NCBI GenBank assembly: GCA_031260975.1
Contig: JAISKJ010000003.1
Span: 764,025 to 828,024, forward strand
Length of the DNA: 64,000 bases
Direction: 5' to 3'
Origin: Christensenellaceae bacterium
GTDB taxonomy: Bacteria > Bacillota > Clostridia > Christensenellales > UBA1242
Position numbers and translations under genes: made by a program
Shown: positions 8,659 to 18,034 of the stretch, one piece after another
Layout of the letters: every line of letters begins with the position of its first letter
Position numbering within the stretch: position 1 is the stretch's first letter
The notes under the pieces: generated by a model
What the model saw: the letters and a program-made list of their open reading frames with translations, nothing else
What the model was told of the DNA's origin: nothing
Database searches by the model: none

Positions 8659-10458
8659 CTAACTCTCTTTTAACGCATCCTTTATACGCCTAACTAAACC
8701 GATATCAAAACCCTTTAGTTTGACAATCTCAGCCTCTTCGGTTTCCTTTATTTTCTTTATGGTCTTAAACTCGTCAAGAAGCCTCTGTTTTTTAACCTTA
8801 CCCAACCCTTCAATTTTGTCAAGAACACTCTCTGTCTGTTTCTTGCTTCTGATGCTTCGGTGATAAGTTATAGCATACCTGTGCGCCTCATCTCTTATGG
8901 CCTGCAAAAGCTTTAGCGCAAAGCTGTTTCTTCCCAAAATTATAGGCTGAACATTGTCTTCCACAAAGACCTCTTCCTCCCTTTTGGCCAGCGAAATCAC
9001 TTCAATATCGTGGTCATACCCCTTTATAAGGGCTCTAACGGCCCCAAGCTGCCCCTTTCCTCCGTCTATGACAACAAGGTCAGGACGAGACCCAAAGCTG
9101 ATATCAGCACTGTTAAGGCGCTCAAGGCGCCGGCTTAAAGTCTCCGTCATACTGTCAAAATCATTGGGACCTTCCACCGTTTTTATCCTAAAGTGCCTGT
9201 AGTGATTTCGGGCGCTTTTGCCGTTTATAAATACCACCATACTCGACACCGAATTGGTACCCTGCGTATTTGATATATCATAGCACTCCATCCGCACCGG
9301 CAGATTTTTAAGCCCAAGTTTAGTTTTAAGTTCCTCCATAGCCCCAAAACTTTTTGCATATTCCTTCTTGTCCTGTTCTATGCTGTTTTCCAAAAAGTCC
9401 TCTGCATTGCTGAGTGCCTGTTTTATAAGCTGCTTTTTTATTCCTTTTTGGGGCACTTCAATTTCGGTGCTGCCAAGCGTATTCAAAAACTCCGTTAGTG
9501 CCCTCAGGCCTTCAACCCGCTCTTGCACCAAAATCTTCTTTGGCAATTTAGGGTTCTGTATATAATATTGCGTAATAAACGAGCTTATCACCTCATCAAA
9601 ACCCAGACCCGTCGCATTATAATTCTTAGCCCCCATCATCTTTCCGCCGCGGATAATAAGTACGGTTACAGCACCACCCACTTCATTTGAAACAAATGCA
9701 AACACGTCTATATCCATATCCTTTGTCAGCGCCGCCAACGTTCTGTCTTTAAGCCTTCCAAGCATACTCAATCTGTCTCTTATTTCAAGCGCAAGCTCAA
9801 AGTTTTCGGTGGCTGCGGCGTTATTCATCTTTTCGTTTAAAATATTATACAAGGCGCTGTCTTTGCCGTTTAAAAAGCTTATTACCTTTTGCATAGTATT
9901 TCCATACTTAGCAGGGCTAACCTTGCCTATACACGGTGCGCTACATAGTCCCATTGAGTGATTAAGACATGCTCTGCCAAGCAACTTTCCGCCTCTAAGC
10001 TTTAGCGTACACGTTCTTATAGGGTAAGCCAAGTTTACGGCCTTCAAAATCTCTCCCGCCGAAATACCGCTGAAATATGGCCCGAAACAAAGTGCTTTGT
10101 CTTTTTTCAACTTTCTCACAATTTCAAGTCTGGGGAAGTCCTCTGTCATATCAATCCTTATATACGGAAAATTTTTGCTGTCTTTAAGAAGTATATTATA
10201 TTTAGGCTGATATTTTTTTATTAAATTATTTTCAAGAAGGAGTGCGTCAAATTCGCTGTTGGTTATGATATAATCAAAGTCGGCTATCTTTTCAACCATA
10301 GCGGCAACCTTAAAATGAGGCTGCTTGTTTTTAAAATACTGCCCCACTCTGTTTTTCAAAATTCTCGCCTTACCCACATAAATTATGGTACCGGTTTTAT
10401 CCTTCATCAGATATACACCGCTACTTTGCGGCAGGCTTTTCAACTTTTGCTCCAACAT
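8659..10458 (-). CDS. uvrC: Excinuclease ABC subunit C
   Basis: Nucleotide-excision repair nuclease making both incisions with UvrAB. With the ATG at 10,458 it has 599 residues, normal for UvrC. It has the GIY-YIG domain (SGVYLMKD near residue 13, YVGKA near 28), a Cys-rich central stretch (GRACLNHSMGLCSAPC), a UVR domain near 200-235, the RNase H-like nuclease with VVIDGGKGQ near 462, and C-terminal helix-hairpin-helix repeats (LDKIEGLGKVKKQRLL). A TTG 18 bases upstream would add six residues but overlaps the predicted -10 box. The ATG sits 6 bases from a TATAAT and has no Shine-Dalgarno sequence, suggesting a leaderless message. Confidence 0.95.
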   Translation of the reverse strand: MLEQKLKSLPQSSGVYLMKDKTGTIIYVGKARILKNRVGQYFKNKQPHFKVAAMVEKIADFDYIITNSEFDALLLENNLIKKYQPKYNILLKDSKNFPYIRIDMTEDFPRLEIVRKLKKDKALCFGPYFSGISAGEILKAVNLAYPIRTCTLKLRGGKLLGRACLNHSMGLCSAPCIGKVSPAKYGNTMQKVISFLNGKDSALYNILNEKMNNAAATENFELALEIRDRLSMLGRLKDRTLAALTKDMDIDVFAFVSNEVGGAVTVLIIRGGKMMGAKNYNATGLGFDEVISSFITQYYIQNPKLPKKILVQERVEGLRALTEFLNTLGSTEIEVPQKGIKKQLIKQALSNAEDFLENSIEQDKKEYAKSFGAMEELKTKLGLKNLPVRMECYDISNTQGTNSVSSMVVFINGKSARNHYRHFRIKTVEGPNDFDSMTETLSRRLERLNSADISFGSRPDLVVIDGGKGQLGAVRALIKGYDHDIEVISLAKREEEVFVEDNVQPIILGRNSFALKLLQAIRDEAHRYAITYHRSIRSKKQTESVLDKIEGLGKVKKQRLLDEFKTIKKIKETEEAEIVKLKGFDIGLVRRIKDALKES

Positions 10459-10464
10459 ATCTAT

Positions 10465-10492
10465 ATTATACACCAAATCAAGACAAAATCAA
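10465..10492 (-). promoter_or_regulatory. Predicted sigma-A promoter giving a leaderless uvrC mRNA
   Basis: On the minus strand, TTGATT (10,487-10,492), a 16-bp spacer and a perfect TATAAT (10,465-10,470). Initiation about seven bases past the -10 box would fall on the A of the uvrC ATG at 10,458. Two tandem copies of AATCAAGACAA overlap the -35 region (plus-strand reading, about 10,477-10,499). The promoter lies in the 40-bp gap after the ArsR-type gene. Confidence 0.65.
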
Positions 10493-10498
10493 GACAAA

Positions 10499-10846
10499 TC
10501 AAACAATATTAGCTTCCAGATAATCCACACCGCTAAGCAACACATCATTAATTATATGGTTGGATAAATCATAAAAAATCACTTTGCCAAGACGCATATT
10601 TTTGACTATCCCCATACTTTTGAGCAGCTTAAGTTGATGGCTGACAGTAGTCTGATTTATGTCAAGTGCCATCGAAATATCATTCACACACATACGTCCC
10701 ATAGAAAGCGCCGACAATATCTTGAGCCTCGTGCCGTCGCTAAACACTCCAAAAAAATCTGCAAGTTGTTGCAAAACCTGTTTTTGCGGCATATAATACT
10801 CCAGATTTTTTATCATTTCGTCGCTCAGATTCATAAATTTATTCAT
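10499..10846 (-). CDS. ArsR/SmtB-family winged-helix transcriptional regulator
   Basis: A 115-residue winged-helix protein. The core FGVFSDGTRLKILSALS, NDISMALDINQTTVSHQLKLLK and GIVKNMRLGKVIFYDLSN are the helix-turn-helix and wing of ArsR-family repressors. The alpha-3 metal site of classical ArsR (ELCVCDL) reads RMCVNDIS, with a single Cys, so the standard thiolate site is incomplete and the signal may be different. GAAAGGGG lies before the ATG and a TTGGCT-17-TATAAT promoter lies directly upstream. No efflux or resistance gene is adjacent. It is divergent from the small plus-strand gene at 10,980, a possible target, and upstream of uvrC. Confidence 0.9.
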   Translation of the reverse strand: MNKFMNLSDEMIKNLEYYMPQKQVLQQLADFFGVFSDGTRLKILSALSMGRMCVNDISMALDINQTTVSHQLKLLKSMGIVKNMRLGKVIFYDLSNHIINDVLLSGVDYLEANIV

Positions 10847-10864
10847 ACCGCGCCCCTTTCAAAA

Positions 10865-10893
10865 ATTATACTCCGCAAAACCAGCTTAGCCAA
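10865..10893 (-). promoter_or_regulatory. Predicted promoter of the ArsR-type gene
   Basis: TTGGCT (10,888-10,893), a 17-bp spacer and TATAAT (10,865-10,870) on the minus strand. The predicted start is about 12 bases before the ATG, leaving just enough leader for the GAAAGGGG ribosome-binding site. Confidence 0.65.
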
Positions 10894-10979
10894 GCAAAAC
10901 CACTTACGAATTTTGCAGGAAAACTGCCAAAACCCTCTTTGATTGTCAAAATAAATCCCCAAAACCAAAGGAGAACGCC

Positions 10980-11207
10980 ATGAACCAAAATACCATCCTT
11001 TTAGTACTGCTTCTGTCAATTTTTACTGAGGCCGCCGATATAAACCTAAACACCAACGCAAACTTTTTGTTGCTTTTGCTTTTGGCGCTGGATGAAGGGA
11101 ACAGGGACAGGGATAGAGACAGATGCAGATGCCGCTGTAATTGCAGCCGCAACCCAGACTTTGAAAACTTTGAACGTTTGCGTGCCGAAGCGACTGCAAT
11201 AATATAA
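10980..11207 (+). CDS. Small Leu-rich, Arg/Asp/Cys-repeat protein of unknown function
   Basis: A 75-residue gene on the strand opposite to its neighbours. AAAGGAG lies seven bases before the ATG and a bidirectional terminator overlaps its stop codon, so it looks like a real transcription unit. The protein has two hydrophobic stretches (ILLVLLLSIF near 6-15 and NFLLLLLLAL near 28-37). A striking alternating run follows, RDRDRDRCRCRCNC near 42-55, then an acidic/aromatic tail. The Cys-x-Cys-x-Cys-x-Cys spacing could bind metal. At the DNA level the run is built from degenerate ACAGGGACAGGGATAGAGAC-type repeats. No family is recognised. Its position divergent from an ArsR-type regulator makes metal-related regulation conceivable but unproven. 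Confidence 0.6.
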   Translation: MNQNTILLVLLLSIFTEAADINLNTNANFLLLLLLALDEGNRDRDRDRCRCRCNCSRNPDFENFERLRAEATAII

Positions 11208-11236
11208 AAAAGTGAGGCAATCCCCTCACTTTTTTT
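11206..11236. terminator. Bidirectional intrinsic terminator
   Basis: AGTGAGG (11,211-11,217) pairs with CCTCACT (11,224-11,230), with an A-run on the left and a T-run on the right. It can end both the small plus-strand gene and the convergent permease gene. Confidence 0.9.
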
Positions 11237-11239
11237 ATT

Positions 11240-12559
11240 CTATTCATCTGCTTTTTTGCGCCGTCTTTTTGGTTTCGCAGGCTCAGTTTTTTCTTCAATG
11301 TTCTCCTTAGTCTCAGGTTCTTGTATCTTTTTCTCAGCAACAGCCACATTTCCTACGGGAATAATATTACCCGCTACACCTTCCTGCGGCACTCCTCCCA
11401 AAGCAGGGATTTGCCTCAAACCCATACGCATTTCCTTAACCTTTATATTCTCCTGCCAGATTACCACAATCACTGCCGCAACAGGTGGAGCAAAGAACAT
11501 TCCGAGCATTCCGAACATTGCTCCGCCTATGACAATTGACACCAGCACCAGCAGCATGCTCGACTTCATACGGTTGCCCGTAATAAAAGGTGAAATAAAT
11601 GTACATATAAGTGAGAATGATGTTACGCTCAAAATTACCGCCCAAAGTGCCTGACTCAGCGTTCCGAACACAAAGGTCACCAAAACCACCGGCACAAGAC
11701 CTATAATTATTCCAACATACGGAATTACATTAAACAGTGCCAAAATTATGGCCAATGCCCATGCATATGGCACTCCCAAAATCATAAATATAATACCCGC
11801 CACAACCGAAAGCATCACAAACTCGATAAACTTACTTAAGAAATAGCCGTACAAAATCTCTTCCGAACGCTTTTTAACCAGCATAATTTCACCGGCGCGC
11901 TCAGGTGAATGGTTTGCATAAATGTGTCTTGTTGCAAAGTTGACTATCTTTTCTTTGTCCTTCAAAATGAGGAAAGCCAAAAAGAAACTTAGAAGCGCCA
12001 TTCCGAGCCCCAGCAGAATTGTTGTAGATATATCCACAATACTGTCTTGTATAGACACTATAGACAGTCTCACCCACTCAATAATTGTGTCAACAATATC
12101 AGTGGCAATATCTCCGCCTGCTCCCAAGCTTTCAAAAATAGTAATCAGCTGTGCCCGCACCTTGGCAACATTGCCCTCAGGGTCGCCCACAACCTCAGTT
12201 ACAACATCCACAATTCTGGGAATTAGCAACCACATAAACAATGTCAGTAGCCCCAGCACAAAAACTGTAACAATCGTAAGACTTATGGCACGCTTAAACG
12301 GAGCCTTATATTTACTGTTTAAAAAGGCATTTTTTAACAATTTATTTTCAATAAAATTAACAAGCTTAGCCAGCAGAAAAGCAATCAACGCTCCTGCAAT
12401 AATAGCAGCACTTCCGGCAAGGAAAGCAAAGAACACGGTATTAAACCAACCGCCCCAGCCCGCGACAAGCGCCAATATCAACACGATGACAATGCCCCAA
12501 GCCCAATTCCTATATCTGGGCGCACTGCCATTTGAATTTATTTCAAAATTTGTCGCCAT
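11240..12559 (-). CDS. AI-2E family transporter (UPF0118-type permease)
   Basis: A 439-residue polytopic membrane protein of the AI-2E/PerM family. Two N-terminal hydrophobic helices (about 20-70) and a third near 90-112 are followed by a long extracytoplasmic/amphipathic region (about 115-165). A helical pair comes next (LGLGMALLSFFLAFLIL), then the C-terminal conserved membrane block with VPYAWALAIILALFNVIPYVG and FISPFITGNRMKSSMLLV. The tail (about 385-439) is hydrophilic and ends KPKRRRKKADE. Members export autoinducer-2 or act as Na+/H+ antiporters; the substrate cannot be assigned here. GAGGATTTT precedes the ATG and the gene has its own promoter. Confidence 0.9.
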   Translation of the reverse strand: MATNFEINSNGSAPRYRNWAWGIVIVLILALVAGWGGWFNTVFFAFLAGSAAIIAGALIAFLLAKLVNFIENKLLKNAFLNSKYKAPFKRAISLTIVTVFVLGLLTLFMWLLIPRIVDVVTEVVGDPEGNVAKVRAQLITIFESLGAGGDIATDIVDTIIEWVRLSIVSIQDSIVDISTTILLGLGMALLSFFLAFLILKDKEKIVNFATRHIYANHSPERAGEIMLVKKRSEEILYGYFLSKFIEFVMLSVVAGIIFMILGVPYAWALAIILALFNVIPYVGIIIGLVPVVLVTFVFGTLSQALWAVILSVTSFSLICTFISPFITGNRMKSSMLLVLVSIVIGGAMFGMLGMFFAPPVAAVIVVIWQENIKVKEMRMGLRQIPALGGVPQEGVAGNIIPVGNVAVAEKKIQEPETKENIEEKTEPAKPKRRRKKADE

Positions 12560-12582
12560 AAAATCCTCTTAACTACAAATTA

Positions 12583-12611
12583 AGTATATACTAAATTACA
12601 TTTTTTAGCAA
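12583..12611 (-). promoter_or_regulatory. Predicted promoter of the AI-2E-type permease gene
   Basis: TTGCTA (12,606-12,611), a 17-bp spacer and TATACT (12,583-12,588), with a leader of roughly 17 bases before the ATG. Confidence 0.6.
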
Positions 12612-12675
12612 ATAAAACCAACCCCAAAATCGACAAAAACTGATCAAATCTCATGCTTCTTTATTTGTTTAACCT

Positions 12676-13800
12676 TCAAAAATCCTGCCCCATTCTAAGC
12701 TCTTCAGGAAACTCCTTAGCCAGAGAATTATTCTTAAATCTTTTATCCTCAGTAACTTCTTTTATTATGCTAAGATATAACGGGAAAATAATATCTTGAT
12801 CCTCATGGCTCAGCTCAACCTCAAGTATTGCATTTTGAGAGCCCGGATAAATATCTACCTCAAGATATTGGTTTTCGTGAATAAGACAATATCTGGTTTT
12901 TCGCACGGGCTTAAGCTTTGGGTCAGCCTCCATCAAAAGCGTAAGATACTCCTGCTGGGTTATGCGCTCCTCCGTTTCAAAACGTGTCGCCCCCGAAAGC
13001 TGACGCTTGGTGGTTTTAGTATATTGATATTCTCCGTCTATACCGCGCTGCCTTACTCTAACCTCTTCATTTGGATGGTCAGATTTCAAATATGTCTGCA
13101 AAATCTCCACCTTAGTGCAATTGTCACATCTGTCAAGATAGGCCTGTGGATTTTCTATCAAAAACTTCCGTTCAATCTCAAAAGGCTGAGGCTCCCCTAA
13201 AAAGTGTGTGACCTCCTGCAGAAGCTTTAACATCTTTCCGTCAAAATTACTGCTGTTGTCTATCATCCTCAAATGCGGATGCCCTGTCCATGCCCTAAGC
13301 GTTTTAGTATCAGCCGTCCTTGCTTGTTCGGCAGTTTCACAACGTGCGGCGTTGGTGGCCAGAGTATAAAACTCTTCAGCTCCCTTAGCCGCCGTAACCA
13401 AATGAAACACAGCGTCATATCGTTTGTCTCTGAGCGCCACTTCACTGACGCTATCCCCTTTCAAAAGCTGTGACCACAAAAGCGCCGAGCAATATGCCTT
13501 GCTATCCATAATACCCCTGTCAAAAAGCAAAATTATCTTTTTGTCGTCACACTCCTCACAGTGTCTGGTCCAAATTTCTTCAAGTGCAATTTGCGCCTCA
13601 AAAACTCTTTTCTGAAACTCTCTGTTGTCATCAGGCTTTGGTCTGATGCCGCTGCCAATCAGCATAGTAGCAGCCTCTGGTACCACCACAACCTTATATC
13701 CAAGATTGCTGAGCGTCTGCTCAAGCTTGGCAAGAGCCGTAGTCTTTCCAGCACAAGGTCCTCCTGTCAGAACAATCCTCTGAATACTTTTGTTTTCCAT
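12676..13800 (-). CDS. P-loop ATPase/kinase fused to a CYTH (triphosphate tunnel) domain
   Basis: A 374-residue two-domain protein. The N-terminal half is a P-loop NTPase of the AAA_28/NadR-like type: Walker A GGPCAGKTT near residues 13-21, and LLFDRGIMDSKAYC as a Walker B-like strand near 95-108. The C-terminal half opens FEIERKFLI, the ExExK signature of CYTH/triphosphate tunnel enzymes, with later acidic and basic tunnel strands (EVRVRQR, YTKTTKR, LEVDIYPG, AILEVELS). The same architecture is known from TTD14-like proteins, and plant TTM1/2 pair a kinase domain with CYTH; the bacterial role is unknown. The ATG at 13,800 follows GGGGAAGAA; an in-frame upstream start lacks support. It lies downstream of tuf's terminator convention boundary, transcribed in the same direction. 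Confidence 0.85.
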   Translation of the reverse strand: MENKSIQRIVLTGGPCAGKTTALAKLEQTLSNLGYKVVVVPEAATMLIGSGIRPKPDDNREFQKRVFEAQIALEEIWTRHCEECDDKKIILLFDRGIMDSKAYCSALLWSQLLKGDSVSEVALRDKRYDAVFHLVTAAKGAEEFYTLATNAARCETAEQARTADTKTLRAWTGHPHLRMIDNSSNFDGKMLKLLQEVTHFLGEPQPFEIERKFLIENPQAYLDRCDNCTKVEILQTYLKSDHPNEEVRVRQRGIDGEYQYTKTTKRQLSGATRFETEERITQQEYLTLLMEADPKLKPVRKTRYCLIHENQYLEVDIYPGSQNAILEVELSHEDQDIIFPLYLSIIKEVTEDKRFKNNSLAKEFPEELRMGQDF

Positions 13801-13853
13801 TTCTTCCCCTATTTCTTGCAAATTTTCATCTTTAGAATCATTGTATAACACTC

Positions 13854-13887
13854 AAAAAACAAGCCCTGATTTAAGACTTGTTTTTCG
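13854..13887. terminator. Terminator of the tuf gene (str operon end)
   Basis: AAAACAAG(C)C and G(A)CTTGTTTT arms flank a short AT-rich loop, ending in a T-run on the minus strand, 12 bases past the tuf stop. The flanking A-run makes it look functional in both directions. Confidence 0.8.
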
Positions 13888-13899
13888 TTTTTCTAATTA

Positions 13900-15102
13900 T
13901 TATTCTATAATTGACGCAACTACACCCGAACCTACAGTTCTTCCGCCTTCACGAATAGCAAATCTCAAACCTTGTTCGATAGCTATTGGAGTAATAAGCG
14001 AAATTGTCATACTGATATTGTCGCCGGGCATAACCATTTCCACGCCCTTCGGAAGCTCGATTGAGCCGGTAACGTCGGTAGTTCTGAAGTAGAACTGAGG
14101 ACGGTAGCCGTTGAAGAACGGAGTGTGTCTGCCGCCTTCTTCTTTTTTGAGAACATATACTTCGGCGGTAAATTTGGTGTGAGGTTTGATGCTGGCGGGT
14201 TTAGCCAGAACCTGTCCTCTTTCGATTTCGTTTCTCTGAATACCTCTAAGCAAAAGACCTACATTGTCGCCGGCCTGTGCCTGATCAAGAAGCTTTCTGA
14301 ACATTTCAACACCGGTAATAACCGTGTTTTTGTTTGAACCCATACCAATAATTTCAACAGTGTCACCAACTTTAATAACACCTCTCTCAACTCTTCCTGT
14401 TGCAACAGTACCGCGCCCCGTGATGGTGAACACGTCCTCGACCGGCATAAGGAAAGCTTGGTCAATCGCTCTCTTGGGGTCGGGAATCCATGTGTCAACA
14501 GCGTTCAAAAGCTCTTCAATACATTTGCATGCAGGGTCATTTGCCTTGCCTGCCTGAGCGGCCTCCAAAGCCTTAAGAGCCGAGCCCTTAATAATTGGAG
14601 TGGTGTCTCCGGGGAAGCCGTATTCGTTAAGAATGTCTCTTACTTCCATTTCTACAAGGTCCAAAAGCTCAGCGTCGTCAACCTGGTCAACCTTGTTAAG
14701 GAACACAACGATATAAGGAACGCCTACCTGACGAGCAAGCAGAATGTGCTCTCTTGTCTGAGGCATTGGGCCGTCGGTTGCGGCAACAACCAAAATTGCG
14801 CCATCCATCTGAGCGGCTCCTGTTATCATGTTTTTAACATAGTCAGCGTGTCCCGGACAGTCTACGTGAGCGTAGTGTCTCTTTTCAGTCTGATATTCAA
14901 CGTGAGCGGTATTAATAGTAATACCTCTCGCTTTCTCCTCAGGAGTGCTGTCAATATCTTCATATCTTTTCTTTTCTGCAAATCCTTTTGCAGCAGACCA
15001 CATGGTGATTGCAGCGGTCAAAGTAGTTTTGCCGTGGTCAACGTGGCCTATAGTTCCCACATTCACATGCGGTTTATTTCTTTCAAATTTTGCTTTTGCC
15101 AT
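13900..15102 (-). CDS. tuf: Elongation factor Tu
   Basis: GTPase that delivers aminoacyl-tRNA to the ribosome. With the ATG at 15,102 it is 400 residues, the normal length, opening [21 protein letters not shown]1 is GHVDHGKTT (19-27), switch [11 protein letters not shown]4 NKVD and G5 GSALKAL. Domain II begins near [20 protein letters not shown] and domain III ends with [19 protein letters not shown] longer in-frame start at 15,147 lacks conservation. AGGAGG lies 13 bases before the ATG, a rather long spacing. It is the last gene of rpsL-rpsG-fusA-tuf, 78 bases after fusA. Confidence 0.98.
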   Translation of the reverse strand: MAKAKFERNKPHVNVGTIGHVDHGKTTLTAAITMWSAAKGFAEKKRYEDIDSTPEEKARGITINTAHVEYQTEKRHYAHVDCPGHADYVKNMITGAAQMDGAILVVAATDGPMPQTREHILLARQVGVPYIVVFLNKVDQVDDAELLDLVEMEVRDILNEYGFPGDTTPIIKGSALKALEAAQAGKANDPACKCIEELLNAVDTWIPDPKRAIDQAFLMPVEDVFTITGRGTVATGRVERGVIKVGDTVEIIGMGSNKNTVITGVEMFRKLLDQAQAGDNVGLLLRGIQRNEIERGQVLAKPASIKPHTKFTAEVYVLKKEEGGRHTPFFNGYRPQFYFRTTDVTGSIELPKGVEMVMPGDNISMTISLITPIAIEQGLRFAIREGGRTVGSGVVASIIE

Positions 15103-15180
15103 TTTTAAATTAAATCCTCCTAAAATTTTTTTTGATTGTATGCTCATTATAACAAATATATTTTGTTTTGCAAAGCATTT

Positions 15181-17262
15181 TTAGTCACCTTTTTTGTGTT
15201 TGCCAATAAGCTCTTCAGCGATATTTCGCGGAACTTCGGCATAGTGAGACATCACCATCTGAAAGGTTCCCCAGCCTTGTGACATACTTCTCAGATCCGT
15301 CATGTATCCAAACATATTAGCTAGAGGTACATGCGCTCTGATAGTCTGACTGTCTCCCGTTGAGGTTGTGCCCAAAATCATACCGCGTCTGCCTGAAATG
15401 CTTCCGAGCACATTGCCCAAGAATTGGTCAGGAACTTCAATTTCAACTTCCATCACAGGTTCTAGAATTATGGGGTCAGCACGTCTCATAGCATCCTTAA
15501 AGGCCATTGAACCCGCTATCTTAAACGCCATTTCCGAAGAGTCAACCTCGTGATAGCTTCCGTCAAGCAAAGTAACTTTAATGTCCACAGTTGGAAATCC
15601 CGCCAGAACACCTGTTTTCATAGCTTCCTGAATACCCTTGTCAACGGCAGGAATGTATTCCCTAGGAATAGACCCACCCACAACCTTATCTTCAAACACA
15701 TAACCTGTGCCGGGCTCCTGAGGCTCCATATCAATCACACAGTGACCATACTGACCCTTACCGCCCGATTGTTTAATATATTTTCCTTCAACGTTTTTGG
15801 CAACCTTTTTGATTGTCTCCCTAAAGGCTACCTGCGGCTCTCCAACGTTACATTCAACGCCGTATTCTCTTTTCATTCGATCAACTATAATTTCAAGGTG
15901 AAGCTCACCCTGTCCGCAGATTATAGTTTGCCCCGTTTCGGTGTTAGTAAACCTCTTAAACGACGGGTCTTCCTCAGCAAGCTTCATAAGCGCGTTGGCC
16001 ATTTTTTCCTGGTCAGCCTTGGTCTTGGGCTCAACTGCCTGTTCAATAACCGGCTCGGGGAAGTCCATCGGATCAAGTATAATGGGGTTTTTGGGGTCAC
16101 ACAGAGTTTCGCCTGTGGTAGTGTCCTTAAGCCCTACTATAGCAATAATGTCGCCCGCATAAGCCTCTTTTTCTTCAATACGGTTGTTTGCATGCATACG
16201 CACAAGACGCCCTACTCTTTCAGTCTTTCCGTTAACGCTGTTTAGCACATATGAACCGGACTCAATCTTTCCGCTGTATATACGATAAAAAGTAAGTCTG
16301 CCATACTGGTCGGTAGCTACCTTAAAGGCAAGCCCTGCAAGCGGCACGCTGTCGCTGGCCTCTCTTGTATCGGGTGTAACCTTGTCAAGCTTTGTTCCCT
16401 TAACAGGCGGAATGTCCACCGGGCTCGGGAAGTAGTCAACAACTGCATCAATAAGACTCTGCACACCCTTGTTTCTAAGGGATGAACCACAACAGATAGG
16501 AGTAATTGCAAGACTGAGTGTACCCTTTCGTATAGCAACTTTAATCTCGTCTTTACTAAACTCAACACCCGCAAAAAACTTTTCCATAAGCGCGTCATCA
16601 GTTTCGGCAATAGCCTCAATTAATCCTGCTCGGTATTTTTGGGCAAGTTCTTTTAAGTCCACGGGAATTTCAATTATGTCGCGCTCTTTTCCTTCGTCGT
16701 CTTTATAAACTATGGCGTTCATTTCAACCAGGTCAATAATTCCTTTAAAGTTTTCAGCCTTGCCGATGGGCAACTGAATGGGAACAGGATTTGCCCCAAG
16801 CTTGGTTTTCATTTCGTCTATTACTCTAAAAAAGTCAGCGCCGGGGTTATCCATCTTGTTAATAAATGCAATTCTTGGAACATGATATTTGTCAGCTTGA
16901 CGCCACACATTCTTGGATTGTGTCTGAACGCCGCTTTTGGCACAGAATAGCTCAATTGCGCCGTCCAAAACCTTCAGGCTTCGCTCAACTTCAATAGTAA
17001 AGTCCACGTGTCCGGGGGTGTCAATAATGTTGATTTTGTGACCCTTCCAATAGATGGTGGTGGCAGCCGAAGTGATGGTTATACCGCGCTCCTGCTCCTG
17101 TGCCATCCAGTCCATGGTGGCCGCACCCTCGTGCACCTCACCGATTTTGTGAATCTTTCCCGAATAATAAAGTATACGCTCGGTTGTGGTAGTTTTTCCG
17201 GCATCAATGTGTGCCATTATTCCGATATTGCGAATTTTTTTGATATCAATATCTCTCGGCAT
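15181..17262 (-). CDS. fusA: Elongation factor G
   Basis: Translocase GTPase of 693 residues, normal for EF-G. G1 is AHIDAGKTT near residue 17, followed by [31 protein letters not shown] and the G5 region. Domain II ([13 protein letters not shown]), domain III ([18 protein letters not shown]), domain IV ([14 protein letters not shown]) and domain V (RRGMILGT) are all present. AGGAAAGGAAAAATAATT precedes the ATG. No second fusA-like copy is in the window. It is co-transcribed with rpsL, rpsG and tuf, but the 226-bp spacer to rpsG is longer than usual. Confidence 0.98.
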   Translation of the reverse strand: MPRDIDIKKIRNIGIMAHIDAGKTTTTERILYYSGKIHKIGEVHEGAATMDWMAQEQERGITITSAATTIYWKGHKINIIDTPGHVDFTIEVERSLKVLDGAIELFCAKSGVQTQSKNVWRQADKYHVPRIAFINKMDNPGADFFRVIDEMKTKLGANPVPIQLPIGKAENFKGIIDLVEMNAIVYKDDEGKERDIIEIPVDLKELAQKYRAGLIEAIAETDDALMEKFFAGVEFSKDEIKVAIRKGTLSLAITPICCGSSLRNKGVQSLIDAVVDYFPSPVDIPPVKGTKLDKVTPDTREASDSVPLAGLAFKVATDQYGRLTFYRIYSGKIESGSYVLNSVNGKTERVGRLVRMHANNRIEEKEAYAGDIIAIVGLKDTTTGETLCDPKNPIILDPMDFPEPVIEQAVEPKTKADQEKMANALMKLAEEDPSFKRFTNTETGQTIICGQGELHLEIIVDRMKREYGVECNVGEPQVAFRETIKKVAKNVEGKYIKQSGGKGQYGHCVIDMEPQEPGTGYVFEDKVVGGSIPREYIPAVDKGIQEAMKTGVLAGFPTVDIKVTLLDGSYHEVDSSEMAFKIAGSMAFKDAMRRADPIILEPVMEVEIEVPDQFLGNVLGSISGRRGMILGTTSTGDSQTIRAHVPLANMFGYMTDLRSMSQGWGTFQMVMSHYAEVPRNIAEELIGKHKKGD

Positions 17263-17344
17263 AATTATTTTTCCTTTCCTTTTATAAATTTCTAATCTCT
17301 TTATTCTAAATTATTAGTTTATGAATTTTTAGTGTTAAATGTAA

Positions 17345-17421
17345 ATGGCGACTCCACGCCCTACGGGCTCTGAGTGACAGAAAGCAGGGCTCCGTATTTT
17401 AAGAACAAAACATAATCGCCA
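17345..17421. other. rpsG-fusA spacer with short palindromes
   Basis: The 226-bp spacer 17,263-17,488 has no gene. It contains GCCCTACGGGC (17,358-17,368), a short perfect-arm hairpin, nested between TGGCGA (17,345-17,350) and its inverse TCGCCA (17,416-17,421). No U-tract follows, so it may be a processing or stability element, or a degenerate intergenic repeat, within the str transcript. Confidence 0.4.
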
Positions 17422-17488
17422 AATACTAATTAATTGATGTATTTTTCGTTCTAGTTTGCGCCAAATACAAAGTGTATGGGACGAAAAG

Positions 17489-17962
17489 TTACCATTTGTA
17501 GTGAGCGAATGCTTTGTTAGCCTCCGCCGTTCTGTGCATCTCTTCCTTACGCTTAATCGCACCGCCGGCGTTGTTATATGCATCAATGATTTCGGCTGCG
17601 AGCTTTCGATGCATCTCTTTTTCCCCGCTTCTCTTTCTTGCAAACAGCACAAGCCATCTGATGGCCAAGGTCTGCCTTCTATCGGGTCTTATTTCCATAG
17701 GCACCTGATAGGTAGCACCTCCCACTCTTCGAGGCTTTGTTTCCAAAAGCGGCTTTATGTTTTCGACTGTCTGATTAAACACGTCTAAGGCATCCATATT
17801 CAGCTTTTCTTTTACTACTTCAAAAGCATCATAAACAATGTTCTGCGCAATTCCGCGCTTTCCCTGCAGCATAATTTGATTAATAAGCTTGGTTACCACG
17901 GTTGAATTATAAATCGGATCGGGCAACACTTCTCTCTTATCAGCAGCATTTCTTCTTGACAT
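17489..17962 (-). CDS. rpsG: 30S ribosomal protein S7
   Basis: Primary 16S rRNA-binding protein of the 30S head, 157 residues (the family is about 156). It has the conserved [51 protein letters not shown] and the C-terminal [16 protein letters not shown], matching the bacterial end. AAAGGAGAAAATAAT precedes the ATG. S7 is the translational regulator of the str operon in E. coli; whether it acts on the structured leader or spacers here is not known. Confidence 0.98.
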   Translation of the reverse strand: MSRRNAADKREVLPDPIYNSTVVTKLINQIMLQGKRGIAQNIVYDAFEVVKEKLNMDALDVFNQTVENIKPLLETKPRRVGGATYQVPMEIRPDRRQTLAIRWLVLFARKRSGEKEMHRKLAAEIIDAYNNAGGAIKRKEEMHRTAEANKAFAHYKW

Positions 17963-18034
17963 ATTATTTTCTCCTTTCTTAAAATTTAAAATGAAAAATT
18001 AATAGCAATCTTTGCTATATTAAAAATTTTTTAA

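Noticed and set aside
8659..10476. Longer uvrC start at a TTG (10,476)
   Set aside because: It has no ribosome-binding site and its first codons overlap the TATAAT box; UvrC alignments normally start at the MLEQKLKSLP region.
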